DNA from: a virus
Virus record (IMG/VR): IMGVR_UViG_3300031950_000002
Span: 1 to 42,298 of that record
Reading direction: 5' to 3' (one strand)
Length of the DNA: 42,298 nt
The translations under genes and the position numbers were made by a program. Under the pieces are notes generated by a model. It worked only from the letters and a program-made list of their open reading frames with translations, was not told the origin of the DNA and searched no databases. This document shows, in pieces, positions 1 through 8,546 of this stretch (position 1 is its first letter; each line of letters starts with the position of its first letter).

Positions 1-8
1 TTCTAAAA

Positions 9-1625
9 ATGCCGACGGGAAAAAAGATTGATAGCAACTTCATAACAGTAGAGTGTTTATTGGCATTTGACAAAGATGAGGATAAGGGGCGGGTATTAAG
101 CACAATACGTAAGTTCTCATCGATGGTCAGGTCAGCATACAAAAGACTGATGGAGGAAGCGGAAAGAAAAGAGCTGAAAAAACTACTATCCCGAAAGTAT
201 GGAATAAACACCCGATATTCGGATGACGCAATTCTCCTGGCAAAGCAAACTCTAGAATCTTGCCTAGAAAGAGAGCAAAATCCCAAAAAGATTGTTTTTG
301 GCTCAAGGGAACTGTTTGAACAGCTAAAGAAAAAACACTTAACAGGTAAGAGAAGAGACGAACTAAGACAAAAATGGGAGGAAAGAAGATACGGCATTTT
401 GTATTCAAGAGGAGACAGAGCAAAAGAGGGCAATCTAAACCTCAGACTTGTGGATCTGAACGATCAATGGCATCTCCGGATTAATCTAGGAAACGGCGAG
501 TACGTATGGGCAAGGGTGATTCGGTCGGCAAAAAGAAAAACCGACAAGTGGTTAGACTTTATAAGCAGTATAGAGCACGCCGAGAAGACAGGCGACTGGT
601 TCCCCTACACAGTACGACTCAAGCTAAGAAACGGGAAGATCTACGCACAGTTCAGCAGAGAAGAGAAGCTCCCAGAAGTGACTATCACAAAAGACAATGG
701 TGTCATAAGGCTTGACATCAACGCTTACCCTTTTCATCTAGCACTAGTTCATACGACAAAAGATGGTAATTTAGAAAAGCATGAGCGGATCAGTTTAGAC
801 AAGCTATTAGAAAGCAGTTCGGACAAAAGAGAGTACTTGAGCTGGCAAGCTGCTCATCAGGTAGTAGAGATTGCTAAAAGAGAAAGAAAAGCGATCGTTG
901 TAGAAAACTTGGAGAAGCTCCCAAAAGGTAAGAGAGGCGATGGACTGCCAAAGTTGAGACAAAAACTACAAAAGTGGCTGTACAAAGCGTTGCTGCAGAA
1001 GATTGAGATTGTAGCAAAACGAAATGGCATTCAGGTCATCAAAGTCAATCCAGCCTACACGTCAATCATTGGCAAGTTGAAGTATGCACCACTATACAAC
1101 ATAGACAAAGACACGGCGGGTGCTTACGTGATAGCAAGACGTGGTCTTGGATTCAAAGAAAGATTACCTAAGAATTACCGAAAGCTTTTGAAAGATAAGG
1201 AGTTTTTGTCTTACTCAGTGGCAAAGATGGAAGATAGGATTGCTAAACTTAGGAAGGAGATAGGAGAAGAGAAAAACGAATATAAAAAGAATAAGCTAAG
1301 AAGTGATTTGAGAAGACTGAAAGGTGAGTTGAAACTTTTACTTAGGTCTTTGCTAGACAGCGGGGAGAGCGAGTCAGCTGCCCAACAAACCGTCAACCGC
1401 AAGATGGAACGGGTGCGGGGTAGGGTGCAAGCCCTACAAAAAAGCTGGCAAGTTCTCTCCGTAGCCCTCGCCCTCTCCTGCCTTGAGAGTCTCAGAGACC
1501 TCTCTCCCTTGAAGAGGGTAATCCTCGTAAGGGATTGGGTAGGAGCGGCGAAACGGGCTAGTTCCTCCCTACCTGGTCAGGGGACGAGTGTACTAAATAT
1601 GTACAGTTTTGTACAGTTTGTGTGA
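9..1625 (+). CDS. tnpB: TnpB-like RNA-guided nuclease homologue, family 1 (no zinc ribbon)
   Basis: Homologue of IS605 OrfB/TnpB of the subgroup lacking the C-terminal zinc ribbon. The RuvC-like acids are visible as D236 (in IRLDINAYP), E299 (in IVVENLEKL) and D368 (in KDTAGAYVIARRG). No CxxC pair is present. Known TnpB proteins are RNA-guided DNA nucleases that favour retention of their transposon; activity here is inferred. The recognisable protein ends near residue 390. The last ~130 codons run through sequence shared at DNA level with three other copies in the window, so this part probably serves as guide-RNA scaffold and element end. The stop codon lies inside the terminal palindrome. 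The ATG at 9 is only the first in the window: the related copy near 11.4 kb has about 30 extra in-frame residues upstream, so the true start may lie left of the edge. No TnpA transposase is seen. Confidence 0.85.
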   Translation: MPTGKKIDSNFITVECLLAFDKDEDKGRVLSTIRKFSSMVRSAYKRLMEEAERKELKKLLSRKYGINTRYSDDAILLAKQTLESCLEREQNPKKIVFGSRELFEQLKKKHLTGKRRDELRQKWEERRYGILYSRGDRAKEGNLNLRLVDLNDQWHLRINLGNGEYVWARVIRSAKRKTDKWLDFISSIEHAEKTGDWFPYTVRLKLRNGKIYAQFSREEKLPEVTITKDNGVIRLDINAYPFHLALVHTTKDGNLEKHERISLDKLLESSSDKREYLSWQAAHQVVEIAKRERKAIVVENLEKLPKGKRGDGLPKLRQKLQKWLYKALLQKIEIVAKRNGIQVIKVNPAYTSIIGKLKYAPLYNIDKDTAGAYVIARRGLGFKERLPKNYRKLLKDKEFLSYSVAKMEDRIAKLRKEIGEEKNEYKKNKLRSDLRRLKGELKLLLRSLLDSGESESAAQQTVNRKMERVRGRVQALQKSWQVLSVALALSCLESLRDLSPLKRVILVRDWVGAAKRASSSLPGQGTSVLNMYSFVQFV

Positions 1626-1632
1626 CCAGGGG
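1403..1632 (+). ncRNA. putative omega RNA scaffold and right end of TnpB element family 1
   Basis: This stretch is strongly conserved, at nucleotide level, with the reverse strand of 42036-42298 and of 10951-11155, more than the protein reading frame requires. It contains several potential stems, for example GGTAGG pairing with CCTACC around 1540-1575. At the end CCTGGTCA (1572-1579) can pair with TGACCAGG (1623-1630), enclosing a second small palindrome, TGTACA at 1600-1605 and 1610-1615. TnpB guide RNAs are known to come from the 3' end of the gene and the element's right end. The exact RNA ends cannot be fixed by eye. Confidence 0.45.
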
Positions 1633-1643
1633 TACCTAGTACT

Positions 1644-2807
1644 ATGGGCGGTGAGCTACTTGAAAAATCAGCTATAGCTTTGGCTGAAGAATTAAAGAAG
1701 ATAGAACATAATCGCAGTGTGTACAGACATGATTATGGTAAAAGTAATAGACCATTCTCTTCTATCAAAAACTTCAGTAAACTTACTACGGCAATAGCTA
1801 TGATTCCAACATTTCTTATTACACTATTAGGTGGCAAGTTAAATGCGGCTGAAGTTATATCCCACATGGCAAATAACCCAACAGCCGTAGAAATGGCTAT
1901 TGAGAAAACTATACTAGAAAATATAACGCCTAAAGATAGTATAATCAGATATCGTATAGACGTGAAGCCTGAAAAATCACTTATAGAAAAGATAAGACCT
2001 GCTTTGGACGAGATAAAAAAAGCTGGTGGTACTAGTTTATACGAAAAATACAAACGTTTCACAGATGCTGGAGCCCTTATGCCGCTATCTAAAAAAGATA
2101 CTCTAGACCCTGACACCAGAATAGCTTTTAGATTATATAAAAGTGCCCAAATTATATATAATAAATTCAGGGGTAAAGGCGCAGTGTCATTTGATACACT
2201 ATTATCGGACGAAAAAACTGAAATGGCAACACAACATATTGTGTTCGCAGCCATATCATATAATATTCTATGTCAGTTAAATTACGAAGCACATGGGTTA
2301 ACTCCCGAACAAATAGAGCAGTTGAAACAGGAACTGCGCTCTGGTAAATATGAAGTAAAATTTAAAAATCCTGATAGGAGATCACCAGAAAAATCGTTTA
2401 GAAGACAAATGATCATTAATACGCTGAATGATACACTTGATCTAGAATTTGTTCTCATCCTATACGATATAAAAGTTGTTGGACTCGACCACGCTCAAAA
2501 AATATTAAGCCAAAGTCAATACTATGATATGGCAATAAAAAACATTGCTACTTATAAAAGCACCATCGTACCATCAGAAGGTAATATACCATACGATATT
2601 TATGTAGTATTACCAGTAGTTGTTACGGAAGGCGCCATGTATCCTATCCACCAAGTGGCATTTAGAATAACGTGTTCACTAGAAGTATACCGATACCAAA
2701 AAGATGGTTCTATTTATCCCATAGCAGGTCATAATACAGAAATGTCGCGACTTCATGCTAAGAATACACGATTATTCAGACGAAAAAGGAAATACGACTG
2801 GATGTAA
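1644..2807 (+). CDS. phage protein of unknown function, 387 aa
   Basis: No family is recognised. The protein is mixed charged, with one hydrophobic stretch at about residues 47-64 (TAIAMIPTFLITLLGG) that could be a membrane segment or a buried helix. It ends in a basic tail (RLFRRKRKYDW). It begins 12 bases after the right-end palindrome of the TnpB element, so any promoter must lie in or be supplied by the element. TACAGTTTG at 1612-1620 resembles a Bacteroidota -7 box. No Shine-Dalgarno is visible before the ATG. It converges on the next gene with a 15-base gap. Real gene likely from length and codon pattern; function open. Confidence 0.7.
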   Translation: MGGELLEKSAIALAEELKKIEHNRSVYRHDYGKSNRPFSSIKNFSKLTTAIAMIPTFLITLLGGKLNAAEVISHMANNPTAVEMAIEKTILENITPKDSIIRYRIDVKPEKSLIEKIRPALDEIKKAGGTSLYEKYKRFTDAGALMPLSKKDTLDPDTRIAFRLYKSAQIIYNKFRGKGAVSFDTLLSDEKTEMATQHIVFAAISYNILCQLNYEAHGLTPEQIEQLKQELRSGKYEVKFKNPDRRSPEKSFRRQMIINTLNDTLDLEFVLILYDIKVVGLDHAQKILSQSQYYDMAIKNIATYKSTIVPSEGNIPYDIYVVLPVVVTEGAMYPIHQVAFRITCSLEVYRYQKDGSIYPIAGHNTEMSRLHAKNTRLFRRKRKYDWM

Positions 2808-2822
2808 AATCTGGGTGTGAAA

Positions 2823-3281
2823 TTAGGGATTCTGCCGCATCATAATACTAAAAATAACCTTAGCTAATATCCTATCAGCTATTATCTTACTATTCATAAC
2901 CATTTGATACATAATAGTAGGTTCGTTTTCTAACTCCTCCTTCACAGTTTCTTTGACTTTATCTAAGATGCTGAAAATGTCAAACTTAGGCCATTTCTGT
3001 GATACTTCTTCTATTGTTTTGTTTGATAGGCGAGCTACTTCAAAAATGACAGGTTGGTAGAGGTGCTTGTTGGTGTGTGAATCTTTAGCTCCGTAGTGTC
3101 TGTATAACTCTCGGACGATCTCGGACGATAGTTCAGAAGCTTTCGTATCTATATCATTATCTGTTTTACTACTCGGTGCATTTCCTTTAATCTCCTGAGG
3201 CTTCTGAGGTATTTGCTCTGACTTGGCCTGTTCTTTGTCATTACTGAACTCTGTAATAGTATTAGCTTTCTTTTTAGGCAT
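2823..3281 (-). CDS. hypothetical protein, about 152 aa
   Basis: No family is recognised. The start is placed at 3281 (MPKKKANTITEF) rather than at the in-frame ATG at 3317, because TAAATTTAC lies three bases upstream of it and matches the near-leaderless promoter pattern seen at other genes here. The first ~60 residues are polar, Lys/Gln/Ser-rich and probably disordered. The rest is predicted helical (EIVRELYRHYG, then a region rich in Lys/Glu, then a hydrophobic C-terminal helix AKVIFSIMMRQ). Transcribed divergently from the small gene at 3333. Could be a small structural or regulatory protein; nothing decides. Confidence 0.55.
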   Translation of the reverse strand: MPKKKANTITEFSNDKEQAKSEQIPQKPQEIKGNAPSSKTDNDIDTKASELSSEIVRELYRHYGAKDSHTNKHLYQPVIFEVARLSNKTIEEVSQKWPKFDIFSILDKVKETVKEELENEPTIMYQMVMNSKIIADRILAKVIFSIMMRQNP

Positions 3282-3332
3282 AAGTAAATTTACAGAATTC
3301 AGAAAAACTCTGACCATTTAGTATTTTTAGTA

Positions 3333-3596
3333 ATGCACGATAATCGTTACATCCGCAATTTAATCAGGATGTACCAAGCTTCAATAGCAGAAAAAGAAAG
3401 TATTGACAGAGCAAAGTTAGCACAGAAACCAAAAAACTGGGAAGATTGTAAAGAATATTTCAAATTATGGGTCACATATAATTTTTTCCTCGATAGAGAA
3501 GTGGGCGAATTCATAAGCTATACTGGAAGGACTAAACCTGCCTTATTATCTTCATATTTACTGGATTTGATGCGTAAAAAGTTAGATGAGACATGA
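3333..3596 (+). CDS. small hypothetical protein, 87 aa
   Basis: No family is recognised. Basic, helical, with several aromatic residues (YFKLWVTYNFFLDREVGEF). It starts 52 bases from the divergent neighbour, with TATTTTTAGTAATG before the start, a weaker version of the local promoter pattern. No membrane segment. It is followed by about 300 bases with no convincing gene. Confidence 0.5.
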   Translation: MHDNRYIRNLIRMYQASIAEKESIDRAKLAQKPKNWEDCKEYFKLWVTYNFFLDREVGEFISYTGRTKPALLSSYLLDLMRKKLDET

Positions 3597-3684
3597 AATG
3601 ACTGTATTGGCTTGATGTGGTGATTTATTATCATATTGTTTTGTATACTTTTAACACTGATTTCTAAACTTATCTTTACCTTTT

Positions 3685-3783
3685 ATGAATGAAAAATTAA
3701 TTGCGAAAAATTTGACAAGATTCTTATTTGCTGCTACACGCAAAGATATAAAATTTTATAATAATGCTCAATTCCGAGTATAG
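3685..3783 (+). CDS. possible 32-aa peptide
   Basis: Short open frame from ATG at 3685 (MNEKLIAKNLTRFLFAATRK) to TAG at 3781-3783. Composition is plausible for a small basic peptide, but there is no ribosome-binding site or promoter box and no family to compare with. It overlaps in antisense the degenerate duplicate at 3724-3879. The rest of 3597-3908 holds no other gene I can support. Confidence 0.15.
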   Translation: MNEKLIAKNLTRFLFAATRKDIKFYNNAQFRV

Positions 3784-3879
3784 GCATTTTATATTCAATA
3801 TTGTGTCATCTAACATCGCTAAATACCTTAAGAGATTATATATATCTAAACCTTCTGATTCACCCGATTTTGTGCCCAT
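3724..3879 (-). pseudogene. degenerate duplicate of part of the neighbouring membrane protein gene
   Basis: A 51-codon minus-strand frame whose start (GTKSGESEGLDIYNLLRYLAM) resembles the segment right after the repeat array of the gene at 3909-5447 (PGESEGYRYRLLPKIFSN). At DNA level CGGGTGAATCAGAAGGTT is identical in both places, and similarity continues to about 40 further bases with gaps. This points to an old partial duplication downstream of the gene. It may be a non-functional relic or an alternative 3' cassette. Confidence 0.4.
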
Positions 3880-3908
3880 TGCACCCCATATCTCTGGGCT
3901 ATTTGTGT

Positions 3909-5447
3909 TTATTTTAACAATGGTTGTTCTTTTATCAGTTTATCGTAATTTTTTACATATAATCCAACAAAAACTTCGATTTTTTTATCAGTTATATTGC
4001 CATACTTTTTAAAATATTCTGAGGCATTAAATTCTATTTTATGTGATGAAGCATCGGTTTCTATATTAAAGGTTATACTAGGTGATGTTATAACAGCGAG
4101 CATTTGTAATATATTAGGTAAATTTTTAGATTGTCCCGATTTACTTGATAATGTTATGGTCTCGGGAACATGAAATCTTTCTCCACCGTTTTCTCTTATT
4201 AATTGCGCAAGTTGGCTGCTTACTTCACAACTAATACTTATTTTAGCTTTTTCATTATTTTTTAGTCTTTGTATTATTTCTAATACATCGTCTGATCCTT
4301 CAACCCGATGGAAGTAGTCTCTCAATTTGGAATTCTCAATTTTACTCAAAAGACCCTTAAAAAAGCTCGCTAATTGGCTAGAATTCTCGGACATCATATG
4401 TTGAGCAAAAGTAGCGATTAATTGGTTTGTGTCATTTATGTTCTTGACTTGCATATCTTGCGGAAGTACAGGCGCAAGTGCCTTTATGGCGCCAAAGACA
4501 ATATCTTGGCCATGTCCATATACTGCTGTCAATATCGGGCTCGTTGGAATCTTTACGTCTTTACATTTATCATTTTTCTCAAGTGCAGTCGCACCTATAA
4601 GAAAGACTCCGCCGGCAATGATAAGGCCGAATGCAAGCCCTGTAACCAAAGCGGGCCATGTTGTCGTAGGATCAGCTTTTACCATCCGAGCACTTTCAGC
4701 AGTCCAAGTCCCCAACTTTACAAGCCATTTTTGATCTAAAAATTTAGCCGATAACCAGGAAAGCAAGCCCCCCGCTCCTGTCAAAATCATTGTGATAAAG
4801 GCGGATAGCTCTCCTTTAACAAGAAATTTACAGCAAGCAACCCTAACTCGGTCCCAAGCTTCTTTTAATTTAGCTAAGAATGAAAAATACATGACTCTCC
4901 CTAACTCCATATACATGTTATGTATTAAGTAATTAGCTGATAGTCGGCCATTTCTAGTTAAGTGGCGCATTCTTCTACTATAGCCTCTGTGTCGCATTCT
5001 TTCTTTTCTCCTATTTTTAATATAATACTGTATAAGTTGTCTTCTAAGCTTAGGACTGCTATATATTTCCCTAACATTGCTGAATATTTTAGGCAATAAT
5101 CTATATCTATAACCTTCTGATTCACCCGGTGCTGTATCTACTTCATCCCATCCTTCTGGAACTTTGCGGTCGTCTGTACTCGTATCTACTTCATCCCATC
5201 CTTCTGGAACTTTGCGGTCGTCTGTACTCGTATCTACTTCATCCCATCCTTCTGGAACTTTGCGGTCGTCTGTACTCGTATCTACTTCATCCCACCCCTC
5301 TGGCGCTTGTTTCAATAGCTCTATCAGTTCCAGCGTTGGCTCGACAACGTTTACGCTGTAATAAGACTTTCTAAAATCGCGACCATAATGTGTTCTTCTA
5401 GAATCGCGACTGCTATTTTGAATTAATCTGTCGAGTGCTCTGCTCAT
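3909..5447 (-). CDS. repeat-containing protein with two membrane segments, 512 aa
   Basis: No family is recognised. The start is set at 5447 (MSRALDRLIQNSS) because TTAGTATATTTA, the local near-leaderless promoter motif, ends three bases upstream; a longer frame opens at 5492. Residues 48-105 hold tandem 16-residue units (VPEGWDEVDTSTDDRK), three and a half copies. A very basic stretch follows (residues 144-168, rich in Arg). Hydrophobic segments at about 214-236 (FITMILTGAGGLL) and 264-288 (LVTGLAFGLIIAGGVFLIGA) look like membrane helices. The C-terminal ~220 residues are soluble and mixed charged. Possible roles include a membrane-associated virion or host-takeover protein; neither is shown. 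Confidence 0.7.
   Translation of the reverse strand: MSRALDRLIQNSSRDSRRTHYGRDFRKSYYSVNVVEPTLELIELLKQAPEGWDEVDTSTDDRKVPEGWDEVDTSTDDRKVPEGWDEVDTSTDDRKVPEGWDEVDTAPGESEGYRYRLLPKIFSNVREIYSSPKLRRQLIQYYIKNRRKERMRHRGYSRRMRHLTRNGRLSANYLIHNMYMELGRVMYFSFLAKLKEAWDRVRVACCKFLVKGELSAFITMILTGAGGLLSWLSAKFLDQKWLVKLGTWTAESARMVKADPTTTWPALVTGLAFGLIIAGGVFLIGATALEKNDKCKDVKIPTSPILTAVYGHGQDIVFGAIKALAPVLPQDMQVKNINDTNQLIATFAQHMMSENSSQLASFFKGLLSKIENSKLRDYFHRVEGSDDVLEIIQRLKNNEKAKISISCEVSSQLAQLIRENGGERFHVPETITLSSKSGQSKNLPNILQMLAVITSPSITFNIETDASSHKIEFNASEYFKKYGNITDKKIEVFVGLYVKNYDKLIKEQPLLK
5134..5309. repeat. 48-bp in-frame tandem repeat, three full units plus a partial
   Basis: Three identical 48-bp units start at 5134, 5182 and 5230, followed by a diverged partial unit from 5278 to about 5309. 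The period is a multiple of three, so copy-number change keeps the reading frame of the surrounding minus-strand gene. Perfect identity of the three units indicates recent expansion. Confidence 0.9.
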
Positions 5448-5450
5448 GGC

Positions 5451-5462
5451 TAAATATACTAA
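5451..5462 (-). promoter_or_regulatory. near-leaderless phage promoter motif
   Basis: On the minus strand this reads TTAGTATATTTA, three bases before the ATG at 5447. It resembles the Bacteroidota -7 consensus TAnnTTTG and recurs before the genes starting at 13388 and 39234. Transcription would begin at or next to the start codon. Confidence 0.5.
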
Positions 5463-5564
5463 GTTTTTATTTTTTTTACGCTTACACAGCAATTACAACA
5501 ACCATCTAGACCATCTCCTGATAGACCGACTGGGATAATTAAGTAAAAAGTTATCTTTATTGAG

Positions 5565-5572
5565 TACATTTA
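5565..5572 (+). promoter_or_regulatory. promoter-like box before the tail sheath gene
   Basis: TACATTTA ends three bases before the sheath ATG, matching the same box-to-start spacing as other genes in the window. No Shine-Dalgarno is present. Confidence 0.4.
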
Positions 5573-5575
5573 CTC

Positions 5576-7747
5576 ATGACCACAATTAGAGAACCTTATG
5601 TTGAGATAGATTTGACGGTACAATACAGTAGCATTGACTTAAGACCTGAGCCTAATACACCTATCGTAGGTATTGTTCTACGTTCTGATTATTATGCGGA
5701 TTATTATTATAGTCTTCCTGAGAGGGAGCGTGTGGTTAATAGGAAGGCTATTGAGATCAACTCTAAGCGGGATTACCTGACCAAGATTGTAAGAGGCAAT
5801 TATATACTACCCTCTGACCATTTATCTCTCAAGAATGGCTATTATCTTGCAGGTAGTGTGCGGTTGTATGTAGCGCCGGAGATACCTACGCCTCAGTATG
5901 CTAATCAAGCATGGGGTCTTGATACACCTTATCCCCGTGTGCGTTTCGCTGCTACTTTTTTCACTGCTACTGTTTATAATAAAGCTGGCACATTGTCGCA
6001 AGAAATCATGGGTTTCTGGATTAATAACAATGGCAATATCAGCACATGGTTCAGCTCACCTATCTTTAGAGGTGAATTTATAGGCAATCTCAATATAACA
6101 AACATAATAGGTATTCCCCACAAACTACGAGTAACAATAGGCTCAAATAGCCACGATATAGCTTTTATAGGCATAAATGACAATGTCTATCCAATACGTA
6201 CAGTTGCTTTTGTGGACTTCCATACTAACCCTACCCTATTTGCCGAAAACCCACATGTATTAGTCATGACAGACCAATATCTATTTTTCTTCCAATTAAC
6301 TAATAGTACAACGAACAGGTATAATGTATATGTATTTGCACAAATGAATCCAGACCTATCACAACTAAGAGATACAATGACGAGTATTCAAAACATTAAA
6401 TTCTATAAAGACACAAATCCTGACACTGTGACGCCTATAGACACAGGTATCAGTATAACATTTTCGCCTATTAATAGCACTTCACTAACCAGTTTCAATA
6501 ACATGTTTTCTTTACCTTCGAGTGATTATTATTATTACGCAAGTTATATAGTTGCTCAAGACAGCGGTGGGGAATATTTTTATAACACTTTTATATATGG
6601 GTATAACTATTCTTATGCTAATGTTAATTACGCGTTAGACCATGTTAGTGCCGTTGTCATTAAGGATTCTTCTGGTGTGTTATGGACTGTACAGGCCTAT
6701 GACTATGACACATCCTCTACCAATTTTATAACAATTAACAATAACGATATTACCGATTGCGGTCGTATTCCTTCATCTGGTAGTATAAGTCATAATGTTA
6801 CTTTATCCAATATCAGAGGGGCATGTGATGTAAATGTGAATGGTGCAAGTATAATCAATTTAGAATTTAGCGCTGCTATTGCAAGAGTTAAGCAACTTTT
6901 AAACTATAAGATAGGTTACAGTTACAATATATATAGTTTTCAAGAAGCGTTAGAGTTACTGAATATGGTTGATATGATAACCGATAATGGTTATTGTGCT
7001 AGTCGTGCTGATTATAATATGTATGCTGATAGTATCGCTATTTTTGCTTCTAAGATAGATGTAGATAAGGTACCTGCTTTGGCAGTTATAAACTTGCCCT
7101 TTAATATGGGAGCTTCTGTAGCTGCCAATATCATATCGGATACTGCACGCTCCAGCAGTTTCCTATGCGCTGGCTATTTCAGAAATGAAGGGTTAGGGTA
7201 TCCTACTATGCTCCCCGTATCTTCGCTTTACGTACAGCGTGTAGTTAGTATGTACAGCATACTAAATGCTTTTTCGCCTATTTATAACCGACCTCTTATG
7301 CCTATATCACCGATAGACAGAATATATAGTGAGAGAGAAAGGGAAATGCTACTATCTAAACGGATAAACAGCCTGAAACCTTATGAAGGAGCATGGGTAT
7401 TCAATAACAATCTGACTGCAACTATGGATAATTCAATCTTCAAAGAGGAGAACATTCGTCGGTTAGCTAATACCGTCGCACGCGAACTTATGCAACTACT
7501 CAAAAAGTTCTTAGGGATGCAAAACACCGATAAGACCCGTGCCCAAGTCGTGTCCCTGATCAAACGCATGAAAGAAGTCATTATTGACCCCCACGAGTAT
7601 AAGCCAGACGAGTTCATTATCGTATGCGACGAGACCAATAACAGAGATTTCGATAGATACCTCTACGTAACTATCATAGTTAGAATGCCTTTAAGCATCA
7701 AGTATATAGAACTTGTTACAGTAGCAATGGATTTAGAAGCGGCCTAA
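5576..7747 (+). CDS. contractile tail sheath protein
   Basis: Forms the contractile outer tube that drives genome delivery. The identification rests on the C-terminal ~120 residues, which follow the sheath pattern: YEGAWVFNNNLTAT, then ENIRRLANTVARELMQLLKKFLG, TRAQVVSLIKRMK, and the final CDETNN followed by a beta strand ending in IKYIELVTVAMD. This corresponds to the conserved handshake and inner domain of T4 gp18, Mu and P2-type sheaths. At 723 residues it is longer than many sheaths; residues ~60-480 are Tyr/Asn-rich beta-type sequence, probably an inserted outer domain. It is followed by a 261-aa gene after 13 bases. The matching tube gene lies 28 kb away rather than next to it, which is unusual. 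Confidence 0.8.
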   Translation: MTTIREPYVEIDLTVQYSSIDLRPEPNTPIVGIVLRSDYYADYYYSLPERERVVNRKAIEINSKRDYLTKIVRGNYILPSDHLSLKNGYYLAGSVRLYVAPEIPTPQYANQAWGLDTPYPRVRFAATFFTATVYNKAGTLSQEIMGFWINNNGNISTWFSSPIFRGEFIGNLNITNIIGIPHKLRVTIGSNSHDIAFIGINDNVYPIRTVAFVDFHTNPTLFAENPHVLVMTDQYLFFFQLTNSTTNRYNVYVFAQMNPDLSQLRDTMTSIQNIKFYKDTNPDTVTPIDTGISITFSPINSTSLTSFNNMFSLPSSDYYYYASYIVAQDSGGEYFYNTFIYGYNYSYANVNYALDHVSAVVIKDSSGVLWTVQAYDYDTSSTNFITINNNDITDCGRIPSSGSISHNVTLSNIRGACDVNVNGASIINLEFSAAIARVKQLLNYKIGYSYNIYSFQEALELLNMVDMITDNGYCASRADYNMYADSIAIFASKIDVDKVPALAVINLPFNMGASVAANIISDTARSSSFLCAGYFRNEGLGYPTMLPVSSLYVQRVVSMYSILNAFSPIYNRPLMPISPIDRIYSEREREMLLSKRINSLKPYEGAWVFNNNLTATMDNSIFKEENIRRLANTVARELMQLLKKFLGMQNTDKTRAQVVSLIKRMKEVIIDPHEYKPDEFIIVCDETNNRDFDRYLYVTIIVRMPLSIKYIELVTVAMDLEAA

Positions 7748-7760
7748 AACCTTAACTCAT

Positions 7761-8546
7761 ATGAGCTTGTTACTAGAGAGTATAGAAGCTAAACCACAGT
7801 TGAATCGCAATGTTGTTACAGACCTTATCATTATCACCGATTCAGAAGAAGTATTTAGACTTGCCAGGCTAAAACCCCCTACAGTCCTATATATAAACCA
7901 GTCAATGACCGACGTTCATATTATATTTGATTATCTGAGATTTAGTTACACAGTCATGCTCAGCATAACAAACCAAAACTTAATGATGAACTATATATTA
8001 CCTATATGTGCTGCTTACATTATACAAATGGAATCACAAGATATATATATAACATTATACAAAGACATACCAAGTCTAAATGATGTGTATCAAGAGGTTA
8101 AAGACTATGTGCGCTCTGGCTTGTTTGCCAATCCAGAAGATACAAGAAAGTATGTTTCTAAGACTTATTTAGAATACTGTGGTAGTTTTTTAGTTAGATA
8201 TGTTTCACATATGGCTACTAACTTTTATCCAGTCATGCACCCGCAAATTGTTAATAATCCTAACTATAATGATGATATAAATAAATGGCGTTCTTACTAT
8301 GAAGTCTTGTTAAGTGATAAATACAAAACAAGTAATGAATTTAGAGAGATAATCAATAGTATTAATTACAAACGTTATATTGAAACTCCAAAATTTGTAT
8401 TTTTTAGACCATTGCTTGTGTATATTATTTGGTTATTAGATTCTCTTAATGAATTGCCTGATACGCTAAGTGAACGTTTTATAGAGTTTCTATATCATGT
8501 TAGTTATTATTTGCAAATTCGCAAAGGTCTGCATGATGGTATTTAG
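7761..8546 (+). CDS. hypothetical protein, 261 aa, sheath-linked
   Basis: No family is recognised. It starts 13 bases after the sheath stop, without a promoter box of its own, so it is probably co-transcribed and may be a tail completion or terminator protein. That role is inferred only from position. The N-terminal part alternates strand-like sequences (VVTDLIIITDSEEVF, PTVLYINQSM); the C-terminal part is helical and rich in Tyr and hydrophobics (VFFRPLLVYIIWLLDSL). Its stop codon overlaps the stop of the convergent 796-aa gene by four bases. Confidence 0.65.
   Translation: MSLLLESIEAKPQLNRNVVTDLIIITDSEEVFRLARLKPPTVLYINQSMTDVHIIFDYLRFSYTVMLSITNQNLMMNYILPICAAYIIQMESQDIYITLYKDIPSLNDVYQEVKDYVRSGLFANPEDTRKYVSKTYLEYCGSFLVRYVSHMATNFYPVMHPQIVNNPNYNDDINKWRSYYEVLLSDKYKTSNEFREIINSINYKRYIETPKFVFFRPLLVYIIWLLDSLNELPDTLSERFIEFLYHVSYYLQIRKGLHDGI

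Noticed and set aside
3764-4012. Plus-strand 82-aa frame
   Set aside because: It overlaps the 3' end of the minus-strand membrane protein gene and its duplicate, with no promoter box or protein-like pattern.
5134-5309. CRISPR-like array of regular repeats
   Set aside because: Units are directly joined with no spacers, and the period keeps a reading frame in a clear coding gene; it is a coding tandem repeat.
5129-5374. Plus-strand frames across the repeat array
   Set aside because: They are antisense shadows of the 48-bp repeat within the minus-strand gene.
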